The position numbers and the translations under genes were made by a program. From NCBI GenBank assembly GCA_964636125.1, contig CAZWPX010000008.1, forward strand, positions 1 through 64,000: a stretch of 64,000 nt of DNA, given 5' to 3'. Shown piece after piece: positions 45,504-54,199 of this stretch; position 1 is the first letter of the stretch; each line of letters begins with the position of its first letter. A model generated the notes under the pieces. The model was given only the letters and a program-made list of their open reading frames with translations, ran no database searches and was not told the origin of the DNA. The stretch comes from CAJINA01 sp964636125 (GTDB lineage: Bacteria; Desulfobacterota; Desulfobacteria; Desulfobacterales; CAJINA01).

Positions 45504-47234
45504 CTAATCCACGGTGACCTGGAACCTCAGGATAAAGCTGCCGCCGGCGCCCACCGTGGGCGAGTTGGCAATCACCGTATTGGCGTCCGGATCGAAATGG
45601 GCCCCGTCGCCGTCGTTGGCATCGGTCCGCGGTGTCAGGTTGCCGAGACTGTCCCCGGTTTCAATGGAACCGGCCACATAGGTGGTGAACTGCGGAATGA
45701 GGTCGGCGATGATGATGTTGGTGGCCACCCCCGATCCGTTGTTGGTGGCTGTCGAGGTATAGGTGATGGTCTCCCCGGGCGCCGCTGTGGTTTTGTCGGC
45801 CTCCTTGCTCAGGTCCATCACCGGCGCGGTCACCGTGGTGACAAGGTTGCCGCTGGTATCCGAAATGGCGCTGTCGACTGATGAGGTGCCGGTCACCACC
45901 TGGGTATCGGCAATGCCGTTGTTGGTGCCGACCGGAATTGTGGCTACCGACAGGATGGCGATATTGTCGCCGGGCCCGAGCGGTCCGGTATCCGGTTTGC
46001 CGCTGCCGTTGGTGTCTTGCAGCAGGGAGTCCCCTTCATCCAGGTCACCGTCGCCATTCACGTCCCGCCATAGCGCCCAGGTCCATCCGGCGGTGGAGGT
46101 GGTGGTCATGTCGATGGTGTCCGGTGCGTTGCCGGCATTGGCCACCGTCAGGGGGAAGACGATCTGGTCGCCCGGATCCCCGACCCGGGAAGTCACACCC
46201 GGTGTGACCCGCACTCCGGCCTGGCCGTCCACATCGAAGGTCACGGTATTTGAATCCAGGGTCGGCTGGGGGTTGCCCGCAACCGCGTAGTCCAGCTTGG
46301 CCACATTGTCGATATCCGTCCCGGCCGCAACCCCGTTATTGATCTGTGTCCGGAAATAGACAACGCCGGAATCACCGGGAGCGCCGTCGCCCCATTGGTA
46401 GGTGACCGCCCCGGCTGTGGTGATGTCAAAGTCCGCCCCATCGCCATCATTGGCATCTGTGAGCGGGGTGGCGGTATCGTAGCTGCCGCCGACCGGGCCA
46501 AAACGCATACTGCCGGGTGCGTAGGTTGTATTGGTTGGCATCTGGTCGGTGACCACAACGCTCTGGGCGGTGGTCGAACCGGAATTGGCACCGGTCACAA
46601 TGTAGGTGACAATGTCGCCGGGTTTTCTACCGGCCGCCGTGTCCACCTGCTTGTTCAGGTTCATGACCGCGTCTTCCACACTCACGGTGTAGACCCCGGC
46701 ATCCGTTACGGTGCCATCGAAGGTCGAGGTTGCCGTAAAGGTTGTGTCGTCCGTGGTCGCGTTGGCCGTACCGGCGGGGATGTCCACCCGCACGATGACA
46801 TCCAGAGAACCGTCGGCCGGCAGGTCGCCGGTATCCGTGATAACCGTTGTCTCGGTTACATCCAGGATGCCGTCGACGTTGTCATCTTTTATGATGGAGG
46901 TCGTCCAGCCGGCGGCGGATACGGCGGTAAGAGCAAAACTGTCCGTTCCGTTGCCGGTGTTGGTAACGTTTGCCGCGAAGTCGACCTGGGTACCCTGGGC
47001 TCCGGTCTTCGTGGCGGTATCCGGCGTTACCGAGACGCCCCCAACCTGGGTCACCGTAGTGGTGACGCTGTTGGACACAACCCGCGGTAAATTGTTGCCG
47101 TTGGCGTCCTGGTAATCTGCGGTTGCCCGATTGGTGATGGCAGTACCGGCCGGTGTTCCGGCAGCGGTGGCCACCGCAGACGACAATAATACGGCGATGA
47201 TACCCAGTGTGAACGTGGTGACAAGTTTGCGCAT
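45504..47234 (-). CDS. DUF11-repeat exported protein
   Basis: A 576-residue protein with a signal peptide (about 1-26) and several DUF11 or DUF11-like repeats. The sequence is rich in Asp, Thr, Gly and Val, with motifs such as LNKQVDTAAGRKPGDIVTY and DLSKEADKTTAAPGETITYT. The start at 47234 is preceded by GGAGGGATGTCTC. A second in-frame ATG at 47336 also has a good site (AGGAGAAGAACA) but would place 34 residues before the signal, so it may be a leader frame. It is probably surface-located together with the proteins encoded beside it. Confidence 0.8.
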   Translation of the reverse strand: MRKLVTTFTLGIIAVLLSSAVATAAGTPAGTAITNRATADYQDANGNNLPRVVSNSVTTTVTQVGGVSVTPDTATKTGAQGTQVDFAANVTNTGNGTDSFALTAVSAAGWTTSIIKDDNVDGILDVTETTVITDTGDLPADGSLDVIVRVDIPAGTANATTDDTTFTATSTFDGTVTDAGVYTVSVEDAVMNLNKQVDTAAGRKPGDIVTYIVTGANSGSTTAQSVVVTDQMPTNTTYAPGSMRFGPVGGSYDTATPLTDANDGDGADFDITTAGAVTYQWGDGAPGDSGVVYFRTQINNGVAAGTDIDNVAKLDYAVAGNPQPTLDSNTVTFDVDGQAGVRVTPGVTSRVGDPGDQIVFPLTVANAGNAPDTIDMTTTSTAGWTWALWRDVNGDGDLDEGDSLLQDTNGSGKPDTGPLGPGDNIAILSVATIPVGTNNGIADTQVVTGTSSVDSAISDTSGNLVTTVTAPVMDLSKEADKTTAAPGETITYTSTATNNGSGVATNIIIADLIPQFTTYVAGSIETGDSLGNLTPRTDANDGDGAHFDPDANTVIANSPTVGAGGSFILRFQVTVD

Positions 47235-47502
47235 GAGACATCCCTCCAGGTTGGCGAGCCCTCCATGGGGCCGCGGGTAAGGTTTTTTTCCGGTATCTAC
47301 CGGACCTGAAAAAAGTTGACGAAATCGCTGGTTCATTGTTCTTCTCCTTTTCTATGAAAAACGGTGGTGGTGAATATTTGCCGGCTGCAAGAGCCGTTTG
47401 ATGGAAAAGTTGGCTGCGAAGGCACGCGGGTGCGCCCTCCCTCAGGTATCAGGCTGGCAATATAAAAGCGGGTATTGTTGGCTACGTATGTACGACCGCC
47501 CA

Positions 47503-48027
47503 TCACTGGACGAGCACCTTGAACCACAGAGTTCCGGAACTACCGGGGAGTACGGGTTTGGTGATCCGCCAGCGGAGGTGGGTGTATTTGTCGGCGCTGG
47601 CCGTTTCTTCGACCACAGAGCCATCGGCCCGGGTCACCTTGATTTTGGCCGGTGCCGGTTGGAAGAAATGACCGCCGTCCACGCTGAAGGTGATGTTGGC
47701 GTCACCGCCGCCGGCACTGTCCAGCAGGTAGACCGTGCCCTCGGGTACCGGGTCGACGATGGCGGCATTGATCGCCTGGGCATCCCCCTTGTTGGCGTAT
47801 GTGATGGTGTACACGATCAGATCTCCTTTGTGACTGTTTTCAGCCGGATTCCGCTGTACTGTCTTTTTGCCACCCTGGGTGACGGTCACCTCTTTTTCTG
47901 CGGAAATGGTGATCTCCAGCTTCGGCTTGCCATTGTCGGCAAAGGCGACCGCGGGCACCGCTAACAGGATGAGGCCGGCGAGAAAGCAAGCAACGCCTTG
48001 CAAGCGCGTGATCAATGTGGTCTTCAT
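47503..48027 (-). CDS. Small single-DUF11 exported protein
   Basis: A 174-residue protein with a signal peptide (about 1-31, ending AFA) and one DUF11-type domain: GDLIVYTITYANKGDAQAIN, then DPVPEGTVYLLDS. No membrane anchor or barrel is seen. It is encoded 14 bases after the stop of the 535-residue protein and may be a minor component of the same structure. A 268-base gap separates it from the next DUF11 gene. Confidence 0.75.
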   Translation of the reverse strand: MKTTLITRLQGVACFLAGLILLAVPAVAFADNGKPKLEITISAEKEVTVTQGGKKTVQRNPAENSHKGDLIVYTITYANKGDAQAINAAIVDPVPEGTVYLLDSAGGGDANITFSVDGGHFFQPAPAKIKVTRADGSVVEETASADKYTHLRWRITKPVLPGSSGTLWFKVLVQ

Positions 48028-48041
48028 GAGTCCTCCTTGGT

Positions 48042-49649
48042 TCAGTTTATGGTGACGCGATAATAAACGAATCCTTCATCACTGCCGGAACCGGTATTCC
48101 CGTCGGAAGGCGGTACGGCATCGATGCGGAATAAGACTGTGTCGCCCTGGATTTCCCCTTCGTCATCGCCAGGGTCGTCCGTGAGGGGGCGGGCGGTATC
48201 ATAGGTAGAATCAGCATCCCCGATTCGCAGGCTGCCGGGCAGATAGGTGGTGAAAAGCGGCATGGTCGACAGGATGTGAAGTTGACGGGCCAGCCCGTCG
48301 CCGCTGTTGTGATAGCGCACCGCATAGGTGAGGACCTCACCGGGCGTGGCCGTGGATTTATCCGTGGATTTGGCGATCTTCATCAAGGGAGCCGTAACGG
48401 TCACCGGGGCGGTGTCGTCGCTGATAAATTCGGGAAAGTTGCCCCCCTGGATGGTGAACCGGTTGTAAAAAGTGCCGGTTGTAGTGCCTGCCGTAACCTG
48501 AAATTGGAGCGCCTGTGAGGAGGCCGAGGCGACACTGAGATCTGACCAGGTAAGCACCTGCCCGTCAACCTCAGGATCATCGGTCGTCAACCCGGAAGAA
48601 CTCCCCGGCACATAGGCAAACCCTTCGGGCAGCGTGTCGACAATGCGGTCGACGGATGCGTCATAGGGCCCTGAATTGGTGACGGTGAGAGAATAGGTGA
48701 TCGTCCCGCCGGAAGCGGTGGATGCAGGCGCCGCCGATTTGGCGCCTGCCACGGTGGTGTTCTCCCCACCGATGGGCAGCCAATTGTTCGTACCCACACC
48801 GACCATGGTGTCGATACCCTCGACGTCGCTGGGGTCATTGTGATCATGGAAATAAAGTTTACTCTTGTCCAAACCGGTGGAACGACGGCTCCACACGCGC
48901 ACCATCAACTGTGCAGGATTGCCAAGAGTCGAGCGTTTGACGGCCACCTGAAAATTTTTATTGGTAACCCGCCCCCAAACCCGGTCGGCGTTTTGAGAAA
49001 CACTGTTTTCATACCCATCACCTTCAAATCCGCCGCGGTCGGAATGCAGGGGCTGGAAGCCACCCACATCGTTGTTGGCATCGTGGTACATTTCGTAGCC
49101 GCCTTCTTCATAGGCGTCGACCCACCGTTTACTGTTAAACTCTTTTTTCTGATAAAGACCGACATAATAGTCAGCACGATTGGATTCCGTGCTGGAATCG
49201 ACGTCGAATTCGAGGACGATCTGGTTGCCTTCGGAGTGGTTGGGGTTGTAGTCACCCAAAAAATCGACTTCAACGTAGATGTACGCCTCATCGTCTCCGC
49301 CCAGGGTGACCGCGATGTCGGCCGTACTGGCCTTATTCTCGCCATAATCCAGGTCTTCATAAATATCGGCGGTATAACTCGAACACCCGGGGGAGCCCTG
49401 ATCGGAGGCCCCAAAGCAGTCTGACCTGGAGCTACTCCAACTCCAGTTTTCATCCGGAGCCCCCACCGCAGGCTGAACAAAGATAAGGGATGGCAGTGAA
49501 AAAAACAGCAAAATAAGCAGCCAGCGTGAAAAATGGGTGATTGCTGCGGGCGATGCTAAGTTCGAAACTGATAGGAATAAAGCATTAGGTGGGATGCAAA
49601 GGCATTTTTTTTGAAATAGCGACGTCAACAAAATAGATATTTTGTTCAT
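48042..49649 (-). CDS. Exported protein with DUF11 repeats, first of the DUF11 cluster
   Basis: A 535-residue protein. From Met at 49649 a basic stretch precedes a strong hydrophobic segment (about 45-62, WLLILLFFSLPSLIF), which acts as a late signal peptide. The mature N-terminal domain (about 70-290, with DIYEDLDYGENKASTADIAV and many acidic residues) is of a type I do not recognise, possibly calcium-binding. Two DUF11-type domains follow (about 305-420 and 425-535). It is the promoter-proximal gene of the cluster. The exact start is uncertain because the signal lies far from the ATG. Confidence 0.72.
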   Translation of the reverse strand: MNKISILLTSLFQKKCLCIPPNALFLSVSNLASPAAITHFSRWLLILLFFSLPSLIFVQPAVGAPDENWSWSSSRSDCFGASDQGSPGCSSYTADIYEDLDYGENKASTADIAVTLGGDDEAYIYVEVDFLGDYNPNHSEGNQIVLEFDVDSSTESNRADYYVGLYQKKEFNSKRWVDAYEEGGYEMYHDANNDVGGFQPLHSDRGGFEGDGYENSVSQNADRVWGRVTNKNFQVAVKRSTLGNPAQLMVRVWSRRSTGLDKSKLYFHDHNDPSDVEGIDTMVGVGTNNWLPIGGENTTVAGAKSAAPASTASGGTITYSLTVTNSGPYDASVDRIVDTLPEGFAYVPGSSSGLTTDDPEVDGQVLTWSDLSVASASSQALQFQVTAGTTTGTFYNRFTIQGGNFPEFISDDTAPVTVTAPLMKIAKSTDKSTATPGEVLTYAVRYHNSGDGLARQLHILSTMPLFTTYLPGSLRIGDADSTYDTARPLTDDPGDDEGEIQGDTVLFRIDAVPPSDGNTGSGSDEGFVYYRVTIN

Positions 49650-49925
49650 TCCCGTGCCTGATGAGATAGAGGTAGTACAATGAAGCTCCAGGATATCGTC
49701 CGGCTTGTTGCCGGCACTGGTGTAATTCCCGGTATCTGCTACAGCAATGAAAGATCTTATGAATTTTATAGTATATTCAACCAGAATAGTCGATATGCGG
49801 CTCCATTTCAACCCCAGGATGATTAGGGTGTGAAGGACTGGAAACCATCAATAATGATCAGCGCACAAGCCGCCCCTGATCCTCGATCTTCGTCAGCGGC
49901 ATATCATAAAACCCAACACCTCCGT

Positions 49926-50192
49926 CTTTATCCGCTGCTGAAAAAGGCCGGATTTCAATCACCGTCGGTAACACCCAAAATGGTCTACGTGGATTCGTCC
50001 CGGCCTGACCTGGTGGAAGGGTTTTCAAAAAATACCTTCACAGCCATGATCGAAGGGGTGCGGGAAAAGGCTCTGGAATCGAGATTGATCGACAAAGCGA
50101 CCTGGGAAGAAGGTATCCGGGGCCTGTACCGGGCCACGGAGACAGACGGTACATTTTGTTATACTTTTTTCAAAGGCACAGCAATTAAATAG
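49926..50192 (+). pseudogene. Duplicated 3' fragment of the methyltransferase gene
   Basis: About 264 bases match the end of the methyltransferase gene at 36798-37062 with 19 mismatches counted by eye (about 93 percent identity). The encoded tail (LYPLLKKAGFQSPSVTPK onwards) is intact and most changes are silent or mild. The SAM-binding part is missing, so the fragment cannot be active. Homology begins abruptly at CTTTATCCG. Confidence 0.88.
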
Positions 50193-50251
50193 TGTGACAT
50201 GCTTACATTAAACGTTTCGTTGCGCTCTCAACGCCGTGGAATGGGCATAAA

Positions 50252-50587
50252 ATGACTGCCAAAAGGGTAGAGCAGGCGCCCGAAGCCGTCCCCTCCTGGT
50301 ACGACATGGTTCCGGACAGCCCGTTCATCCAGTCAATCTACCAGGAACAATTGACCCCTATGGTAAATTTTTCGCTTTTATTCAGTGTTCGTGGTGATTG
50401 CAGTATCTTTCTAACCAACAATGACGGCACCGTTGAAATTACCAGCGAACTGGATTATCGCGCCCAAAACGACGCCAAACACATATTTGGATTCGATGAA
50501 GATCATGCCACTGTTTTAACAAGCCCGACTGTTTTGGAGCATTGCAATCGAATACTAAATTTAGATTTGAAAGGTCCGATGCGCTGA
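50252..50587 (+). pseudogene. C-terminal fragment resembling an alpha/beta hydrolase
   Basis: A 111-codon frame whose product reads SWYDMVPDSPFIQSIY, FSLLFSVRGD, and GFDEDHATVLTSPTVLEH. This looks like the last part of a lipase-type alpha/beta hydrolase, including the late Asp and the catalytic His of the DH motif. The nucleophile elbow is absent. The frame ends in a group II intron-like sequence, so it is probably a truncated gene. The match rests on pattern memory. Confidence 0.5.
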
Positions 50588-50648
50588 GAGGTTCACGTCC
50601 GTGTCTGTGAGCGCGCGGGGGGAAGGTTCCCTTGGGAGAACTACCTAT
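50568..50648 (+). mobile_element. Group II intron-like 3' end (domains V and VI)
   Basis: The stretch GATGCGCTGAGAGGTTCACG followed by TCCGTGTCTGTGAGCG closely resembles the domain V region of bacterial group II introns, with a GAGA tetraloop. GGGAAGGTTCCCTTGGGAG followed by AACTACCTAT resembles domain VI and the 3' end. No reverse transcriptase or 5' part is present, so it is a 5'-truncated remnant. Confidence 0.5.
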
Positions 50649-50652
50649 AATA

Positions 50653-51383
50653 CTACGTTGCAGATACGGCCGGGGTCTCCACGGCTTCCTCGTCGTCCAC
50701 CATCACAGCCGCTTGCTGGACGCTGCTGGACGCCTGATCGTCAAGAATTTTCATGAGCCGCCCCCTTTCACGGTCAAGAGACGCTTTGACGATATCCAAC
50801 TCGGACACTTCCGGGGTGACGAGTTTTTCATCCAGGGCGGAGCTCAGTTCCATTTCGCTGACCAAAAACGCTCTCAGGGGTCGCCCTCCTTTGCCAGCAT
50901 CTCCTGAGATGCCACGACGTCTCCCGTTACCAAAGCGTCTTTTTTATGTAGCGCTTTCAGCTGGTCGCGAAGCTTATTTAATTCATTTTCCGCTTTTTTA
51001 ATCTTTTTATTCAGGTTGTTCATATCCGTTTTCAGCGCCGTGACGGTGACGCCATCAGCCTTGGCTTTCTCCGCCCTGGAGTTGATAATATGATGTTGGT
51101 AACAAGATCCACATTACCGGGAATTTCGAAATTGGCCACCAGATCCCCCATCTCTTAGTGGTGCCCAGGGGCTCTGTCTCTTTATATTGCTGCAACATGT
51201 AACGCGTCATTTCCGTGACGACCTTGTTGAGAGAATCAATGCCCTCCATTTGCGCGATTTCAAATTCTCCAGCAAATTGAACTCGAGTCGTTCCGGATGT
51301 TCACTGGCGTTATCCAGCATTGTGATGATACTACTGGTTTTCAGAGATTGCGGGGTGTGTTTCTGATTTTTCAAGTCGAACAT
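50653..51383 (-). pseudogene. Frameshifted coiled-coil gene downstream of DUF4123
   Basis: Coding-like segments continue from frame to frame on the minus strand: MFDLKNQKHTPQSLKTSSII, then EIAQMEGIDSLNKVVTEMTR, then MGDLVANFEIPGNVDLVTNI, then LKTDMNNLNKKIKKAENELN. After an in-frame TGA comes SEMELSSALDEKLVTPEVSE. At least three frameshifts and one stop are needed. The whole would be a protein of about 240 residues with a central coiled coil. It overlaps the end of the DUF4123 gene and was probably its partner. Confidence 0.65.
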
Positions 51384-51945
51384 AGCGGGTGCTAAACCGG
51401 TCACCCCGGGGGTAGTATTCTATCATGCGTTTACCGCCTTCCTCTTCAGCAAGAAACAGGCGGACCTCTTCAAACAGAAATGCCAGCTCTGTTTTTGAGC
51501 AGGTGGGCAGATACGCCCGCAGTACCCGGGGATCGTAGTAGCGAAAATAAAATTTTTCATCCGCTTCGGTCTTGACCATCAAAAACCGGCGGAAATGGCG
51601 GGCAAGGATGCTGAAAGTGGCTGTGGAACCCAGAAAAATCCCCCAACTGTTGCCCCACCCCCGGCTGACCACCCATTTTGTGAAAAGATCACCGGGGCGG
51701 AGTTCCACCAGGTAGGGGGCGGCCATGGCCAGAACGTGCGGCAGGCGTCCGCCAAAAATGAGCTTGTGCGCCAGGAAGAGGCATTTGTGATTGACACTGT
51801 ATTCTTTCAGGGCCGGATAGATCTTTTCACTCCGGGCCCCATCCAGAATCGCGTAGAATTTCAGGCCGGCCTGTTCTGCGGTATAGCCCCAGAGGTGGTT
51901 GAGAATTCTATCGGTGTAGAGATAACCATCCAGTGTTGTTGTCAT
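51331..51945 (-). CDS. DUF4123 domain protein (type VI secretion adaptor family)
   Basis: A 204-residue protein that matches DUF4123: KFYAILDGARSEKIYPAL near the start, LPHVLAMAAPYLVEL, RGWGNSWGIFLGS, and FRYYDPRVLRAYLPTC. DUF4123 proteins are chaperones or adaptors that load effectors onto the VgrG spike in type VI secretion systems. No VgrG, Hcp or sheath gene lies in this window, so the cluster is an orphan island. The upstream gene encodes the FCE-UGA protein and the downstream gene is broken. Confidence 0.85.
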   Translation of the reverse strand: MTTTLDGYLYTDRILNHLWGYTAEQAGLKFYAILDGARSEKIYPALKEYSVNHKCLFLAHKLIFGGRLPHVLAMAAPYLVELRPGDLFTKWVVSRGWGNSWGIFLGSTATFSILARHFRRFLMVKTEADEKFYFRYYDPRVLRAYLPTCSKTELAFLFEEVRLFLAEEEGGKRMIEYYPRGDRFSTRYVRLEKSETHPAISENQ

Positions 51946-52053
51946 CTGTGCATTCCATCAGGTACCATAGTCATCATCTTAAAGATCGCGAACTTAATAA
52001 CTTGCACGATATTACTTGTCTTGACAGTTGTAACGGCGCCCGCCCGGGACACT

Positions 52054-52689
52054 TCAAGTGCCCGCTCAGACCTCGCAAAAGTGAGATCCGTCCTGCGAGG
52101 CCTGCCTGAACATCTCCGCCTGGGCTGCGGCCAGGGGATCGGGCGGTGGCGGCGGATCGGGTGGCGGTGGCGGCGGCGGTGCCTCCCCCCGGGAGGCTGC
52201 CTGCACGGCTCAGGCCTCACAGAAATGCGATCCTGTTTCAGCGGCCTGCCTGAGTGACTGGGCCTGGGCGGCCGCAACCGCAAGCGATGGCCCCGGGAGC
52301 GGCGGCGGCCCGGAAACCGGTGCGGGCGGCGGTGGGGAAGAAGCCGCGGCTGATGTCGGCTGTGCGGCTGCCGGGGCATATCCGCTCCCGCGGGTTCCGG
52401 GCGGGAATCGGTCGTGCCGGGCCGCCACACACAACTGGCCGGAAACAAATCGTCGGGCCAGTTGTTCGATCACCTCATAATCGGTCAATCCGGCTGGTGT
52501 GCGGCCGCTAAGGTCGTTGGCCAGCACCTCTCGCAAGGCGGTCATATTGGCCCGGTCGAGCAGAAAACCACGTAAAAAATGGAGCGCATCAAAGTAACTG
52601 TAAAACTCTCTTGGCGCTTCTGGATACGGGTTCGCATGCCGGCTTCTGATTTCAAACACAACCGGTCCCTTTAGCAAGAACTTCTTCAT
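52054..52689 (-). CDS. DUF4123-linked protein with two tandem FCE-x-UGA motifs (candidate selenoprotein)
   Basis: The first 160 codons (52689 to 52213) encode MKKFLLKGPVVFEIRSRHAN, a compact domain (about 1-100), and a Pro/Ala-rich linker. The end is AAQAQSLRQAAETGSHFCEA and then TGA (52212-52210). The same frame continues through a second Pro-rich linker into AAAQAEMFRQASQDGSHFCE-V and again TGA (52068-52066), then three codons and a final TGA. Both TGAs thus follow FCE-x, where related proteins, as I recall, carry a second Cys (FCExC). A GCCTCCC/GGGAGGC hairpin sits 13 bases after the first TGA. If TGA simply means stop, the gene ends at 52210. The function is unknown; it is probably a secreted partner of DUF4123. 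Confidence 0.6.
52181..52197 (-). promoter_or_regulatory. SECIS-like hairpin after the first FCE-x-UGA
   Basis: On the minus strand GCCTCCC and GGGAGGC form a perfect stem. The loop is GGG (or CGGGG with a six-base-pair stem). The loop G residues lie about 19-22 bases after the UGA, within the usual SECIS range. The sequence also codes within the Pro-rich linker. Confidence 0.5.
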
Positions 52690-52921
52690 GGCCACTCCCT
52701 GTTCAATTTCAGCATTGGAATCCAGATCTGCCGCACCATATCCAACAGTGCTATCAAATCCGGCAATTGGGGCCGGTGGCTGGAAACTCAACCAGTGCTT
52801 ACAAATTGTTTAGCTATTTCAAACGGTTCATGCTTTTTACATGGAAAGTGTGCATACCTGCTACATACCACATCTCAATCAGGGTTGCAAAAGTGCGCGC
52901 CCTTGATAGCCAAAATCAGGA

Positions 52922-53824
52922 TCAGTGGGCAAAATGGATTACCTTTCTCAGGACCCGTCCCGGGGTCAAGATTATGACATTACCAACTAGGACCGCCACC
53001 ATGCCGGCCAGTGCGGGCAGGGTCCAGACATAGCCCTCAAAAACCCAGGAAAGCAACATCGCCAGAATCGGGCTCAACGTTGCACAATAAGCCGCGTAGT
53101 CGGCGCCAATCCGATTCACCAGGGAAAAATAGCAGCCAAAAGCAATCACCGAAGCAAAAACCGACAGGTAGAAAAGGGGGCCCAGATAGCCCCAGGAAGT
53201 ATCAATAACCAGACGGCCGCCCAGCAAAAAATGCAGCAAGAAGGTGAACCCCGCCCCGTAGGCCATACCGAATGCGTTGGCCTGGGCCACAGGAATACCA
53301 CTGTCACCATTTTTCACGGCCCTCAAATTTCCCAACGAAGATAAATAGGCCGCGGCGATACCCAGCAACAGCCCCCTGGCGCCGCCCGTAAGACTGAAGG
53401 AAAGAATCTCATTTTTGAAAACCAGGCAAAGCCCGGCCAACCCGATTAAGCCGCCAAACAGGGCCCGGGGGCGAACAGGCCGGCCCAGAAAAAGGCGCAG
53501 GTTGACAATATTCATCGCCTGGAGCAGTGAAAAAACGATGGCCAGCAGACCGCTGGCAATGTAAAGGCTGGCCTGGTAACAGAGTATATACCCGCAGCAG
53601 AAAATCAGAACACCATAAAGAGCCATGTAAAATTGCTTCCGGGCTGAAAACCGCAGGGAACGCCCGGAAACGAGACAAAAAACAAACAGGATGGTTGCGG
53701 CCAGGCTGAAGCGGTAGGCCACCGACAGCACGGGCGGCACCTGGGTTAGCTGGAACTTGATAACCAGCCAGCTGCAGCCCCAGACAAGCACCGCAGAAAC
53801 ATATAGCAATAGGTTTAACATCAT
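52922..53824 (-). CDS. EamA/DMT family transporter
   Basis: A 300-residue protein with ten predicted membrane helices in two EamA repeats (about 5-140 and 150-290). Typical blocks are YVSAVLVWGCSWLVIKFQL near the N-terminus and GLIGLAGLCLVF at the end of the first repeat. These are exporters of small metabolites such as amino acids. The substrate is not predictable. The C-terminus ends LTPGRVLRKVIHFAH. Confidence 0.85.
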   Translation of the reverse strand: MMLNLLLYVSAVLVWGCSWLVIKFQLTQVPPVLSVAYRFSLAATILFVFCLVSGRSLRFSARKQFYMALYGVLIFCCGYILCYQASLYIASGLLAIVFSLLQAMNIVNLRLFLGRPVRPRALFGGLIGLAGLCLVFKNEILSFSLTGGARGLLLGIAAAYLSSLGNLRAVKNGDSGIPVAQANAFGMAYGAGFTFLLHFLLGGRLVIDTSWGYLGPLFYLSVFASVIAFGCYFSLVNRIGADYAAYCATLSPILAMLLSWVFEGYVWTLPALAGMVAVLVGNVIILTPGRVLRKVIHFAH

Positions 53825-54199
53825 TGGGCCGCCTGCCAGGTTCTCTTATTAAGACGGATTCCTGGCCGGGCGCCCTTAAACCGGGCTGCTCGGCGCAGGG
53901 GCTTGCCATCCCCAGACGAGAATGATAGTCTTGAAAAAATGCAGCTCGCTGTTCAAGCCATCAATCATCCAGACCGGCTTCAGACAAGTCCGGTACTTTA
54001 GGTTGCCGTCATTGGAATTGCAAGCATAGAAGCCCAGGCTAAAAAAGGATGTTGGCTCAAGGGCATGTGATCCAGAGCGAAAACCTGAAGCAGGTTTGCA
54101 TAATTTCGGCAGGTTACGATAGTTGCCAGTGCCTGGCTTGACCGTAGGCCTGTTTACTTGTGCAGCAGTCAGCCTACCCAGTGAAACAGGAACAAGGTG
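53825..54199. other. Gap with no supported gene
   Basis: I see no gene in these 375 bases. An open frame on the minus strand (53876-54340) has no recognisable domain and runs into the opposite-strand membrane gene, so it is treated as chance. No terminator with a T-run was found. Confidence 0.4.

Noticed and set aside
47240..47500. c-di-GMP or other riboswitch in the gap before the 576-residue DUF11 gene
   Set aside because: A TCCGGTA/TACCGGA hairpin is present but no conserved riboswitch core was found.
50879..50881. In-frame TGA in the coiled-coil gene as selenocysteine
   Set aside because: No Cys context, no hairpin downstream, and the gene carries several frameshifts, so a nonsense change is simpler.
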